A DNA stretch of 64,000 bases from the NCBI GenBank assembly GCA_045603205.1, contig JAZULS010000046.1, positions 6,971-70,970 on the forward strand. Reading direction: 5' to 3'. The notes below the pieces were generated by a model. It did not search any database. It saw only the letters and a program-made list of their open reading frames with translations, and had not been told where the DNA came from. Origin of the DNA: RUG11130 sp045603205. Lineage in GTDB: Bacteria; Bacillota; Clostridia; Oscillospirales; CAG-272. Within the stretch, counting starts at the first letter, position 1; every line of letters starts with the position of its first letter. A program made the position numbers and the translations under genes. Positions 1 to 8,581 of the stretch are shown one piece after another.

Positions 1-921
1 CTTTATTTCAGGAGCCTCTGCGGGAGCTTCCTTTGTTACGTCGCCGATGCCCGCGGTCTCAGAGAAGAGTACGTTTGCTTTAACGGCCTGAACTGCATCT
101 GTGGGAATGATGATCTTCGCTGCTTTTCCGTCCGCAAGTTTGATAAGAGCCTCATATTTCTTGAGTTCCAGTACGGAAGCATCAGCTCCTGCCTCGCGGA
201 GAAGGGCAAGACCTTTTGCCTCAGCCTCTTTTGCAAGGTAGATAGCCTGTGCTTCACCTTCTGCTCTTGCGATTCTCGCGTCGCGTTCACCTTCCGCTGC
301 AAGGATCATTGCCTGCTTTTCACCCTCTGCTCTCGTGATGGAAGCCGCCTTGTGACCTTCAGCCTGAAGAAGAGTTTCACGTCTGTCACGCTCTGCCTTC
401 ATCTGCTTTTCCATAGCGTTCTGGATCTCTGTCGGGGGAATGATGTTCTTAAGCTCAACTCGGTTGACCTTGATGCCCCACTGGTCAGTAGCGTCGTCCA
501 GAATGGCTGTCATCTTACCGTTGATGGTGTCGCGGGATGTGAGAGTACCGTCAAGCTCAAGCTCACCTACAAGGTTACGAAGTGTGGTAGCAGTGAGGTT
601 CTCAAGAGCGTTGATGGGATTTACCGCACCGTAGGTAAAGAGCTTCGCGTCAAAAATACGGAAGAACACCACCGTGTCGATCTGCATTGTTACGTTATCC
701 TTTGTGATAACGGGCTGCGGGGGAGAGTCAATTACCTGCTCCTTCAGTGTGATGCGGTTAGCCACTCTTTCGAGAAGCGGTATCTTCATATGAATACCTG
801 CGCTCCACGTAGTCCTGTACTTGCCCAGAAACTCTATAACGAATTCCGTTGCCTGGGGGACGATTCTGATACATGAGAGCAGAATCAGAATCACAATTCC
901 TGCAATAATGCCGTATAACAT
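1..921 (-). CDS. SPFH/band-7 membrane protein (stomatin/QmcA type), C-terminus off the window
   Basis: I translated this reading frame by hand; 307 codons are present and the 3' end lies beyond position 1. Residues 1-20 form one hydrophobic anchor (MLYGIIAGIVILILL). An SPFH domain follows, with typical strings such as GIHMKIPLLERV and VITKDNVTMQIDTVVFF. From about residue 165 comes a long Ala/Glu-rich coiled coil with repeated RAEGE units. The family forms large membrane-bound oligomers that organise membrane microdomains and partner with proteases; the substrate is unknown here. The start at 921 has an AAGGCAGG-like Shine-Dalgarno. The gene lies 53 bp downstream of the DUF1015 gene on the same strand and may share its promoter. 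No NfeD-like partner is visible inside the window. Confidence 0.9.
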   Translation of the reverse strand, partial: MLYGIIAGIVILILLSCIRIVPQATEFVIEFLGKYRTTWSAGIHMKIPLLERVANRITLKEQVIDSPPQPVITKDNVTMQIDTVVFFRIFDAKLFTYGAVNPINALENLTATTLRNLVGELELDGTLTSRDTINGKMTAILDDATDQWGIKVNRVELKNIIPPTEIQNAMEKQMKAERDRRETLLQAEGHKAASITRAEGEKQAMILAAEGERDARIARAEGEAQAIYLAKEAEAKGLALLREAGADASVLELKKYEALIKLADGKAAKIIIPTDAVQAVKANVLFSETAGIGDVTKEAPAEAPEIK

Positions 922-974
922 AAAATTTACCTGCCTTTCGCTTTATTATATTAATTTGTATTGCTTATTATTTC

Positions 975-2213
975 TCAAGACTCAACTATCATTCGCGCCT
1001 CGAGGTAATATCTTTTGCTTCTTGCATCACCCATCGAAAAAGTCTTCCTGGGCATGGGACCGTTTTTAATAAATTCAAACAGCTTTGACTTGTCAAATCC
1101 GTCGAACATAAAGGCGACGGATTTTTCGTCAGATGCCAGAATACGAAGCTCTTCCTCACCGTGGATATAGTCGCATAAGACACCTTCGTGGGACGCTATG
1201 TACTCGTCAATAAAATTCTGCAGAGTACCCACGGTCATGTCGTGACTTATATCTGTGAAGTGACGTACACCCTCAAAACTTGACGTGATAACACGAATGT
1301 CTTGTCCACCGTCACCTTCAGCCGTAACAGCGTTAAGCTCTGAGAGAAAGTTTTTCACGTCAACGTTTTTGACTATTCTGTGGATCGGCTCGAACACTAC
1401 AGCCGCGTCGGAAATGGAGATAATTTCGCACAGCGCGTATCTTGCAGGGTGATTGAGCGCCGCTTCTCCAAGTCTTGCCTTAACGGAATCGTAAAGTGAC
1501 TTCGCTGCCGCAAGAGAGTGGTTTCCGTCACCTACCGCATAAGGAAGGGGAACCGCTTTTTCGTTTGCACGGATAATCTCACTCAGTTTTTCTGCCACGT
1601 CTCCGCTAAAGTATATCCCCTTGATGTGACCGCCGCCCTCCATCAGATCAAAGTCGTAGACTACTTTGCCGCGTGGGATAAGCTCCATCGCCTTTCCGAA
1701 GACGCCAATCCTGTCATCAACGAATACCATAGCGTGAGGCAGTTCAATAGCGGCTTTGGCACGGAGCGCGCTTCTCGGAGGAATTCGCTCGGGCACGGTC
1801 TGCTCGGTTGCGCGGATGGGAGAGGTGGAGTCGGGACTGTAGTCGTATGATTCAAGGTCGACTTTTCCGAGAATACCTCGTCTTACGGCGCCGTCTGAGA
1901 GCGTACGTTCAATGAATATGAATCCATTCAGCGCGGAACTCGTGAACAGGGGAGAAGTTTTAACGTTCTTCATCTTGTCTTCGAAGGCACATACCTTTGC
2001 CGCTTCTCTCGGGGTCTCGAGGTATGCTTCGGGTAAAATATAGTCGTATGTAGAGGGAGCGGAGCCAACAAAAGCTTCAACGCGCTCCCAATAAGAGACG
2101 TCGGAAGTGAACTGGTCACAGGCGATAACTGCCCATTTTTTGAAGTCTTCGCTTGAAGAATCAAAGCTCGGCAACAGTATATCCGAGGGGGAAAAAATCT
2201 GCTTGTCTGTCAT
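975..2213 (-). CDS. DUF1015 family protein
   Basis: The 412-residue product matches the DUF1015 family, soluble proteins of unknown function that are widespread in Clostridia. Visible family features are an N-terminal AVIACDQFTSD-YWE segment and a conserved VGDGNHSLAAAKS motif near residue 230. I place the start at 2213 (MTDKQIFSPSD), which has GAAAGG eight bases upstream. A longer reading frame runs up to 2264, but a good minus-strand promoter at 2265-2293 would start transcription near 2258, downstream of that longer start. The gene is followed by the SPFH gene on the same strand. No catalytic function can be assigned, although the DGNHS signature suggests a phosphate- or nucleotide-binding fold (inference). 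Confidence 0.88.
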   Translation of the reverse strand: MTDKQIFSPSDILLPSFDSSSEDFKKWAVIACDQFTSDVSYWERVEAFVGSAPSTYDYILPEAYLETPREAAKVCAFEDKMKNVKTSPLFTSSALNGFIFIERTLSDGAVRRGILGKVDLESYDYSPDSTSPIRATEQTVPERIPPRSALRAKAAIELPHAMVFVDDRIGVFGKAMELIPRGKVVYDFDLMEGGGHIKGIYFSGDVAEKLSEIIRANEKAVPLPYAVGDGNHSLAAAKSLYDSVKARLGEAALNHPARYALCEIISISDAAVVFEPIHRIVKNVDVKNFLSELNAVTAEGDGGQDIRVITSSFEGVRHFTDISHDMTVGTLQNFIDEYIASHEGVLCDYIHGEEELRILASDEKSVAFMFDGFDKSKLFEFIKNGPMPRKTFSMGDARSKRYYLEARMIVES

Positions 2214-2264
2214 TTTGGTAACCTTTCGGGGATCCCGCCGGGTCAAGGGGGATTTTCTACTCAT

Positions 2265-2293
2265 ATTATAACTTAGAGAAGGAAATTTGTCAA
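2265..2293 (-). promoter_or_regulatory. Sigma-A promoter for the DUF1015-SPFH unit
   Basis: On the minus strand TTGACA (2293-2288) and TATAAT (2270-2265) are separated by 17 bp, both consensus. It is placed just upstream of the chosen DUF1015 start and back-to-back with the aspartate kinase promoter. Confidence 0.8.
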
Positions 2294-2346
2294 TTAGATA
2301 CGGGAAACACTTCTGTAAAAAGCGACATTATTTGTAAAAAAAGATA

Positions 2347-2375
2347 TTGACATTTCACTTCGTGTCAAATATAAT
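2347..2375 (+). promoter_or_regulatory. Sigma-A promoter for aspartate kinase
   Basis: TTGACA (2347-2352), 17 bp, TATAAT (2370-2375): a perfect consensus promoter. The predicted leader is only about 30 nt long, so there is no room for a lysine riboswitch. Confidence 0.85.
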
Positions 2376-2410
2376 ATACCTTGTATTTTTGTCTTTAGGA
2401 GTAAAATAAA

Positions 2411-3763
2411 GTGAATACTGAAAATATAAATAATTGTGAAAAGTTAAACGAACTGAAGGTAGTAAAATTCGGCGGAAGCTCCCTTGCAGACGCTGAACAG
2501 TTCAAGAAGGTAAAGGCTATCATCACTGCCGAACCCTCAAGAAGATACGTGGTACCTTCCGCTCCAGGCAAGCGCTTCAAGGAGGACGACAAGGTTACCG
2601 ACCTTCTCTACGAATGCTATAACCTTTCCGCAAGGGGAGAGTCCATCGACGAGGTGTTTGGTAAGATCATCGACCGCTACGATTCTATTGTGAACAGCCT
2701 TAATCTTGATCTCGACCTTTCCGACGAGTATCTCCACATCAAGTGGTCCATCAAGCATCATGCAGGTCGTGACTACGCAGCAAGCCGCGGAGAATACCTT
2801 AACGGTAAGATCCTTGCTGAATATATCGGCTACGACTTTGTTGATCCTACCATGTATATCAAGTTTGCCGATAACGGCGTTTTCGATTCCGAGATCACCA
2901 ACAATCTTCTCGGAACCGAGCTAAAAAAGCACAAGCGTGCTGTTATCCCCGGCTTCTACGGCTCCATGCCCAACGGAACAATCAAGACCTTCTCAAGAGG
3001 CGGTTCCGATATCACAGGCTCCATCGTTGCAAGAGCGGCAGTGGCTGATATTTACGAAAACTGGACCGACGTTGACGGCTTCCTTATGGCTGACCCGAGA
3101 ATCGTTGAGTCTCCGAAGCCTATTGATACTATCACCTACAAAGAGCTTCGCGAGCTTTCCTATATGGGTGCAGGCGTTCTTCATGAGGATTCCATCTTCC
3201 CCGTAAGAGTTGCAGGTATTCCGATCAACATCAGAAACACCAACAACCCCGCAAGTCCCGGAACCTATATAGTTGCCGAGACTGACAAGTTCGATACCGA
3301 TAACATTATCACCGGTATTGCAGGTAAGAAGGGCTTCTCCGTGCTCTCCATCGAAAAGGCGATGATGAACTCCGAAATGGGATTCGGCAGAAAGGTCCTT
3401 GAAGCTGTTGAGAAAGAAGGAGTTTCCTTCGAGCACCTTCCTTCAAGCATCGACAGCATGTGCGTTGTTCTTAACACAAGCGAGGTAGAGGACGTAAAGG
3501 ACAGGATCCTCAACAGAATCTGTACAACTACAAACCCCGACACCATATCCATCGAGGGTGGTCTTGCGCTTGTTGCGGTAGTTGGACGTGCCATGGTAAA
3601 GGCGAAGGGTACGGCTTACCGAGTATTCAAGGCTTGTGCCGAGAGCGACATCAACATCCGTATGATCGATCAGGGCTCATCTGAGCTTAACATCATCATC
3701 GGTATTGACGAAAGCGACTTCGACAGAGCGATGAACGCCATCTACGCAGAGTTCTGTAAGTAA
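2411..3763 (+). CDS. lysC: Aspartate kinase (monofunctional, ACT-regulated)
   Basis: Phosphorylates L-aspartate with ATP, the first step towards Lys, Thr, Met and diaminopimelate. The 450-residue product has the N-terminal KFGGSSLAD nucleotide-binding motif, FSRGGSDITGS, and NWTDVDGFLMADPR in the amino-acid kinase domain (about 15-290). Two C-terminal ACT domains follow, with GFSVLSIEKAMM and SELNIIIGIDESD. The length and the altered loop VVPSAPGKRFKEDDKVTD resemble the YclM/ThrD class of B. subtilis. The start is GTG, with AGGAG nine bases upstream. Transcription is monocistronic: a consensus promoter precedes it and a bidirectional terminator follows. With such a short leader, control is probably allosteric through the ACT domains (inference). 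Confidence 0.95.
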   Translation: MNTENINNCEKLNELKVVKFGGSSLADAEQFKKVKAIITAEPSRRYVVPSAPGKRFKEDDKVTDLLYECYNLSARGESIDEVFGKIIDRYDSIVNSLNLDLDLSDEYLHIKWSIKHHAGRDYAASRGEYLNGKILAEYIGYDFVDPTMYIKFADNGVFDSEITNNLLGTELKKHKRAVIPGFYGSMPNGTIKTFSRGGSDITGSIVARAAVADIYENWTDVDGFLMADPRIVESPKPIDTITYKELRELSYMGAGVLHEDSIFPVRVAGIPINIRNTNNPASPGTYIVAETDKFDTDNIITGIAGKKGFSVLSIEKAMMNSEMGFGRKVLEAVEKEGVSFEHLPSSIDSMCVVLNTSEVEDVKDRILNRICTTTNPDTISIEGGLALVAVVGRAMVKAKGTAYRVFKACAESDINIRMIDQGSSELNIIIGIDESDFDRAMNAIYAEFCK

Positions 3764-3782
3764 TCCCATAAAACAAAATAAT

Positions 3783-3816
3783 AAGCTGCGGCGCACAAGG
3801 TGCAGTCGCAGCTTTT
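3783..3816. terminator. Bidirectional terminator between aspartate kinase and hinT
   Basis: AAGCTGCG (3783-3790) pairs with CGCAGCTT (3807-3814), with a further inner GCAC/GTGC pairing possible. A T-run follows on the plus strand and an A-rich stretch precedes it, so it can serve the convergent genes on both sides. Confidence 0.75.
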
Positions 3817-3834
3817 AATCTTATCAAGTTGTCC

Positions 3835-4173
3835 TTATCCAAGCTTCGGAGGCATCTTTTTGCCGCCGAGAATGTGGAAATGAGCATGGTGAACGCTCTG
3901 GCACCCGTCTGTACCAACGTTTGTAATGATGCGATAACCGTTTGTAAGACCTGCATCAGCGGCGATCTTGGGAATGCACTCGAAAATACGCGCAATATAT
4001 GCCGAATTATCTTCGCTTACCTTGTCAACGGACTCAATGTGAACCTTGGGAATAACGAGAATGTGAACGGGTGCTTCGGGATTGATGTCATTAAAAGCGA
4101 GGATCATATCGTCCTCATAAACCTTGCTTGAGGGTATAACACCTTCAACAATTTTGCAGAAAATGCAGTCCAT
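3835..4173 (-). CDS. hinT: HIT-family nucleotide phosphohydrolase (HinT-like)
   Basis: A 112-residue histidine-triad protein starting MDCIFCKIVEG. The catalytic triad motif is HHAHFHILGG near residues 94-103. HinT proteins hydrolyse adenosine phosphoramidates and aminoacyl-adenylates; the physiological substrate in this organism is unknown. The N-terminal CxxC (Cys3, Cys6) is common in the family and often binds zinc with a downstream His. It stands alone on the minus strand, convergent with aspartate kinase and behind its own promoter at 4227-4255. A second, quite different HIT protein lies in the AT-rich cluster near 37.5 kb. Confidence 0.92.
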   Translation of the reverse strand: MDCIFCKIVEGVIPSSKVYEDDMILAFNDINPEAPVHILVIPKVHIESVDKVSEDNSAYIARIFECIPKIAADAGLTNGYRIITNVGTDGCQSVHHAHFHILGGKKMPPKLG

Positions 4174-4226
4174 ATAAGTCTCCTGTCTGCCGATTTGACG
4201 GCAAAAAATATTAATTTTCTATATAT

Positions 4227-4255
4227 ATCATAGCACAAACCCGAGTCTGAATCAA
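4227..4255 (-). promoter_or_regulatory. Sigma-A promoter for hinT
   Basis: On the minus strand TTGATT (4255-4250), 17 bp, TATGAT (4232-4227), just upstream of the hinT start at 4173. Confidence 0.6.
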
Positions 4256-4284
4256 GACCCGAAGGGAAGTTTGGAGGGAAGGTT

Positions 4285-5094
4285 ATGAGAAAAAATTTTG
4301 ATATTCACACCCATATATATCCTGAGAAAATCTCACAAAAGGCTACGGTGAACTTAGGCAAGTTTTACGATTTCAACGTGGACGGTCTCGGTACATACGC
4401 TGACCTTGAAAATGTAGGGGCGGCATCGGGAACGGAAGGGTTTCTTATCCTCGGCGTTGCCACAAATAAAAATCAGATAACCAGCGTCAACGATTTTATC
4501 GCCGATACCGTAAATCTGTCCCGTTCAAGAGGATTCAAAACAGTTGGATTTATGGGTATTCATCAGGATTGTGAGGATATGGCTGCCGCTCTTGACCACG
4601 CCGTTTCCGTAGGACTTAAAGGAATAAAGATTCACCCGGATATTCAGGGCGTGGATATAGACGACCGCCGACTTTTGGAACTTTACTCACTTGTCGAAGG
4701 TAAAATGCCCATATACTTCCACATGGGAGATAACAGACCTCAGTATCAGTTTTCTACCCCTGCAAAGCTTGTAAAAATTCTCGAAATGTTTCCTCGCCTT
4801 GAGGTAGTAGCGGCACATCTCGGAGGTTATCAGGTATGGGAAGACGCTTACCCTTTACTTGCAGGACGAGAAAACGTTTGGTACGACACCTCCAGCGCTC
4901 TTTGGGCGATGACTGCCGAATATGCGGACAAGCTCATCTCAAAGCTTGGCACTGAAAGACTCATGTTTGGTACAGATTACCCTGTCAAGACTACCGCTGA
5001 GGAGCTTGCCAGAGTAGAAGCACTGACCCTTACCGAAAAACAGCTTGACGACGTGCTTTGGAACAACGCGGCACGTTTTCTTGGGATAGAGTAA
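4285..5094 (+). CDS. Amidohydrolase-2 family metal-dependent hydrolase
   Basis: The 269-residue TIM-barrel hydrolase shows the family metal ligands: N-terminal FDIHTHIYP (HxH), KIHPDIQG, IYFHMGD, VVAAHLGGYQ and the C-terminal aspartate in MFGTDYPVKT. Members act as decarboxylases or hydrolases on varied small molecules; the substrate cannot be read from the sequence. A strong GGAGGGAAGG Shine-Dalgarno supports the start. The stop is one base before the ATG of the FkbM methyltransferase, so the two are translationally coupled and probably work on related material (inference). Confidence 0.85.
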   Translation: MRKNFDIHTHIYPEKISQKATVNLGKFYDFNVDGLGTYADLENVGAASGTEGFLILGVATNKNQITSVNDFIADTVNLSRSRGFKTVGFMGIHQDCEDMAAALDHAVSVGLKGIKIHPDIQGVDIDDRRLLELYSLVEGKMPIYFHMGDNRPQYQFSTPAKLVKILEMFPRLEVVAAHLGGYQVWEDAYPLLAGRENVWYDTSSALWAMTAEYADKLISKLGTERLMFGTDYPVKTTAEELARVEALTLTEKQLDDVLWNNAARFLGIE

Positions 5095-5095
5095 G

Positions 5096-6172
5096 ATGAA
5101 AACGCTGACTTATTGGGAAAAACTCAGCTCCGAAACACGACCGATCCTCCTTTACGGAACGGGCAACGGAGCTGACAAGATAATCGACGCCTGCGAGAAA
5201 TATAACATAAAAATATCCGGCGTTTTTGCTTCCGACGGCTTTGTCAGAAACAGAGTTTTCAGAGAAATGCCCGTTATCTCCTACAGTCAGGTTAGGGAAG
5301 AGTATGGAGACGACATTGTGATCCTTCCTGCCTTCGGTTCAACGAGAGAGGAAGTCATCTCCTTCTTCCACGAGCTTGACTCAAAACATACCGTTATAAT
5401 TCCCGAAGTACCGCTTTATGGTAAGGGTATCTTCGACTCTGCATACCTGGAGTCTCACAGAAGCGATCTTGAGAGAGTATATTCATACCTTTCCGATGAC
5501 GAGTCAAGAGAAATATTCAAAGACGCTGTTATGTTCAGAATAACGGGGAACATAAAATATCTTGGAAGATGCGAAAGCATGAGAGATACCATGGCAACTC
5601 TTGAGGGTTTTGAGAGAGTTGAAAGGGCTCTTGACGGCGGTGCATTCAAGGGAGACAGTACGGCTGATATGATCGCCTCTCTTCCGTCTCTTAGCTCCGT
5701 TATCGCTCTTGAGCCGGACCCGTCCACCTGCAAAAAACTCCGCGCCTTTGCAGAATCTAGCGAGGCGGAAGGCAAAGTCACCCCCGTTGAATGTGCACTT
5801 AGCGACAGAGTAGGTTTAGCTGCAAGTGTCGCTTCCGGAAGCCGCGGATCTGGCTTAGAAGGACGTAATCGCCGCGCTAAGAGTGTTGAAATAAGGCTCG
5901 ATACCGTTGACAACATCCTTGACGGTGAAAGAATTGACTACATCAAGCTTGATGTGGAGGGTGAAGAAGCTGCCGCTATCAGGGGAGCTGTCAATACTCT
6001 CGAAAAGTGGCGTCCTGCGGTGTCCGTGTCTCTTTACCACAGAACGGGGGATATTATATCCTTGCCGACGTGGCTAAAAAACACTTTCGGTGAATGTAGG
6101 ATGTACCTCAGACGTCCGAGATGTCTTCCTATGTGGGACCTTAACCTTTACGTCTTTCCCGAAATCAAATAA
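5096..6172 (+). CDS. FkbM-family SAM methyltransferase with N-terminal nucleotide-binding-like domain
   Basis: A 358-residue protein. Residues about 15-110 form a Rossmann-like segment (ILLYGTGNGADKI, then VILPAFGSTREEVISFF) like those on sugar-modifying proteins. Residues about 170-340 are an FkbM methyltransferase, with ALDGGAFKGDSTADM as the SAM loop, ALEPDPSTCKKL, and IDYIKLDVEGEEAAAI, the family hallmark. FkbM enzymes O-methylate sugars or secondary metabolites; the acceptor is unknown. It is coupled to the preceding amidohydrolase and followed by a clear terminator. No glycosyltransferases are nearby, so this is a two-gene unit rather than part of a polysaccharide cluster. Confidence 0.85.
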   Translation: MKTLTYWEKLSSETRPILLYGTGNGADKIIDACEKYNIKISGVFASDGFVRNRVFREMPVISYSQVREEYGDDIVILPAFGSTREEVISFFHELDSKHTVIIPEVPLYGKGIFDSAYLESHRSDLERVYSYLSDDESREIFKDAVMFRITGNIKYLGRCESMRDTMATLEGFERVERALDGGAFKGDSTADMIASLPSLSSVIALEPDPSTCKKLRAFAESSEAEGKVTPVECALSDRVGLAASVASGSRGSGLEGRNRRAKSVEIRLDTVDNILDGERIDYIKLDVEGEEAAAIRGAVNTLEKWRPAVSVSLYHRTGDIISLPTWLKNTFGECRMYLRRPRCLPMWDLNLYVFPEIK

Positions 6173-6185
6173 ATACGCGACAAAT

Positions 6186-6219
6186 GCCGACGGAACAAGC
6201 TCTTCCGTCGGCGTTTTGT
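6186..6219 (+). terminator. Terminator after the FkbM gene
   Basis: GCCGACGGA (6186-6194) pairs with TCCGTCGGC (6204-6212) around a 9-nt loop, followed by GTTTTGT. Confidence 0.85.
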
Positions 6220-6299
6220 ATTTAGACGAACGCCTTCGTTTGACGCTTGGTTTTTCCCGTGATCTGCAGTATTTTTTTGCGTATAAATCAAAGCTTTGT

Positions 6300-6328
6300 T
6301 TGACATTACGAAGCAGATGTGATATAAT
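6300..6328 (+). promoter_or_regulatory. Sigma-A promoter for the cdaA operon
   Basis: TTGACA (6300-6305), 17 bp, TATAAT (6323-6328). The predicted leader to cdaA is about 85 nt. Confidence 0.85.
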
Positions 6329-6420
6329 TAATATGTATTATTGTTTATCATAGGCGTTTTGTTGCCAAAAAAATAAATTTATTACTGTAAGACCGCTTTT
6401 GCGGCGTAACGGAGGACAGT

Positions 6421-7302
6421 ATGCATGATTTTTTAACCGATATTTTGCAAACCGTAAGGACAATATCTTTCCCTGATATTATTGATATTGCGTGTGTTTC
6501 GGTACTGTTTTATTTTATCTATAAATTCATGCGTGACAGACGTTCGGGCAAGCTCGCAGCGGGTGTTCTTCTTCTTATCATTCTTCAGTTTGTCAGTGAG
6601 CTGTTTGACATGTACGTTATTCAGTTCCTCCTTGACAACATCTTCCAGGTAGGACTTATTGCTCTTGTTGTGGTGTTTCAGCCCGAGCTTCGTTCCGCTC
6701 TTGAAAAGGTAGGCGGTCAGCCGCTGAAGAGTCTTCGCAGTATCGGTGACTCCAAAAATGAGCCTATCCGTAAGGTTATCGAAAACGTTGCTACCGCGGC
6801 TCAGAGATTCAGCGATAACAAGACCGGTGCACTTATCGTTTTCGAGCGTCTTACCAAGCTTGGTGATCTTATCGCTACCGGTACCGTCATCGACGCACAG
6901 CCCAGTGCTTTTCTCATCCGCAACATTTTCTACGATAAGTCTCCTCTCCACGACGGAGCGCTTATCATCCGTGACGGCAGACTTCACGCCGCAGGTTGCC
7001 TTCTTCCCCTGTCTCAGACTACAGACATCGTGCGAGACCTGGGTACCCGTCACCGCGCAGCAATCGGCACCAGTGAGAATAGTGACGCTGTGGTGGTTAT
7101 CGTGTCCGAAGAAACCGGAGTGATCTCCGTTGCCGTTGAAGGTGTTCTTTACAGAGGATTTAACAAGGCTTCTCTCATCGAAGAGCTTGAAAGACTTCTT
7201 ATTCCCGAGGTACAGATCACCCAAAGAGGAAAAATATTCAAAAAACGCATCGTTAATAAAGGTTCGACAGGAAAGGAGGCTGGACTTGATGCAGACAAAT
7301 AA
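6421..7302 (+). CDS. cdaA: Diadenylate cyclase CdaA
   Basis: Makes cyclic di-AMP from two ATP at the membrane. The 293-residue protein has three N-terminal membrane segments (about 20-88), a short linker and the DAC domain (about 100-265). The catalytic DGA triplet is at 178-180 in SPLHDGALIIRDG, and the RHR motif is at 210-212 in DLGTRHRAAIG. An AACGGAGG Shine-Dalgarno supports the start. The last codons overlap the start of cdaR (ATG at 7289), so the enzyme and its regulator are translationally coupled, as in other Firmicutes. The usual third gene, glmM, is absent and an FAD-dependent protein stands in its place. c-di-AMP controls potassium and osmolyte balance and cell-wall homeostasis. 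Confidence 0.96.
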   Translation: MHDFLTDILQTVRTISFPDIIDIACVSVLFYFIYKFMRDRRSGKLAAGVLLLIILQFVSELFDMYVIQFLLDNIFQVGLIALVVVFQPELRSALEKVGGQPLKSLRSIGDSKNEPIRKVIENVATAAQRFSDNKTGALIVFERLTKLGDLIATGTVIDAQPSAFLIRNIFYDKSPLHDGALIIRDGRLHAAGCLLPLSQTTDIVRDLGTRHRAAIGTSENSDAVVVIVSEETGVISVAVEGVLYRGFNKASLIEELERLLIPEVQITQRGKIFKKRIVNKGSTGKEAGLDADK

Positions 7303-8581
7303 TCAGAATCCCACCGTCCGCAATTCCGTTGGCGTCAGAGGCGGCAGAAAGTACTCCTTCTTCAGCCTTCGCAGATTTTTGCCCAAGGTACTTTGCGTAG
7401 TTGCCGCTTTCGTGATCTGGCTCTACGTTATGCAGACTGAGACCCCCGAATACGAAAGCGTTGTTACATCCGTTACCGTTGAGATGCAGAATGCTTCTCA
7501 GCTCAGACTGGACTCGGGACTTGCCGTTTACAGTAAGACTACGAATATCGTTGACGTAAAGGTTACCGGTAAAAAGAGTTCTATTGACAAACTGAAGTCT
7601 GAGGATATCACCGCATTTATTGACCTCAGCAAGATCAAAGAGCCCGGACAGCACGCCCTAGACGTTTTTGTTGAGCTTCCCGACGGTATAGATAAAGTAG
7701 TGCCCGAGCCGGCTACCATTTCAGTTTACGTTGACGAGAACGACGTTATTTCTCTGCAGGTTAGCGAGAAGCTTACAAATATGTCCCTCCTTGACTCATA
7801 TGAGCTGGGCGAGATCGGATTTGAGTATGATTCTATTACCGTAACTGGCCCTAAGAATAAACTTGCAGAGCTTACAGAGGCACAGGTTCTTATCAACATG
7901 CAGGGAAAAACCTCGTCCTTTGTTGCGGATTGTCCCGTTTCTCTCATTGGCCGTAGCGGAGACGTTGCCGATATGTCATATCTCAGCACTTCCGTTGACG
8001 AAATGAGCGTTAACGTACCGATCTACGTAAATCGCGAGATCAAGCTTGAGACCTCCTTTAAGCACGGATTCCTGAATTCCGGCTTGGCTGAGGTAACCAT
8101 ATCTCCTGAAAGCATTGCAGTAAAGGCTGATGAAAGCGTTTGGAGCAAGAACGAAGCGGTTTTTGAGCCTTTGGTAATAGACGAGAAACAGATCCTTGAC
8201 AACACCTATACCATGACCGTAGTGCCGATTGCCACCGCGGACGTAATTTATGACAAGGATATCCAGATAAACGTAACGGTTAAGCTTTCGTCCTCCCTCA
8301 AAACGAAGAAATTCTCTGTAGCCGATATTCAGGTCACCGGTGCACCGGAAAATCTTGCATGGGAAGTCCTTGATATGAGTGAAATAGTAACTCTTCGCGG
8401 TACCTCTGACGTGCTTTCCGAGATCAAGGCATCCGATATTTCCCTTATCGTTGATCTCAGCGGTTACGAGATAGGTACTTCGGGTGTGGTTTCCAAAGCT
8501 GCTACCGTTGTGATAGATAATGAGAGCGCCACGGACGTTTGCGAGGTTGGCTCTTACTCCGTTCAGCTTAAACTTAACTGA
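7289..8581 (+). CDS. cdaR: CdaA regulatory protein CdaR (YbbR domains)
   Basis: The 430-residue protein has one N-terminal membrane helix (about 30-48, FLPKVLCVVAAFVIWLYVM) followed by extracytoplasmic YbbR repeats, and modulates CdaA activity through the membrane. The reading frame is open upstream to 7130, but the start is ATG 7289: AGGAGG lies at 7274-7279 with normal spacing, it overlaps the cdaA end, and the N-terminus then matches the family. The stop codon TGA overlaps the ATG of the next gene (8581), so translation is coupled onwards. Confidence 0.93.
   Translation: MQTNNQNPTVRNSVGVRGGRKYSFFSLRRFLPKVLCVVAAFVIWLYVMQTETPEYESVVTSVTVEMQNASQLRLDSGLAVYSKTTNIVDVKVTGKKSSIDKLKSEDITAFIDLSKIKEPGQHALDVFVELPDGIDKVVPEPATISVYVDENDVISLQVSEKLTNMSLLDSYELGEIGFEYDSITVTGPKNKLAELTEAQVLINMQGKTSSFVADCPVSLIGRSGDVADMSYLSTSVDEMSVNVPIYVNREIKLETSFKHGFLNSGLAEVTISPESIAVKADESVWSKNEAVFEPLVIDEKQILDNTYTMTVVPIATADVIYDKDIQINVTVKLSSSLKTKKFSVADIQVTGAPENLAWEVLDMSEIVTLRGTSDVLSEIKASDISLIVDLSGYEIGTSGVVSKAATVVIDNESATDVCEVGSYSVQLKLN

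Noticed and set aside
352..876. A plus-strand open frame of 174 codons
   Set aside because: It is the antisense shadow of the SPFH gene, whose minus-strand translation gives a clear band-7 protein with start at 921.
2376..2410. Lysine riboswitch before aspartate kinase
   Set aside because: The predicted leader is about 30 nt, far too short.
7130..7288. N-terminal extension of cdaR into cdaA
   Set aside because: No ribosome site, and the extension would overlap the cdaA coding region by 170 bases; ATG 7289 has AGGAGG and gives the family N-terminus.
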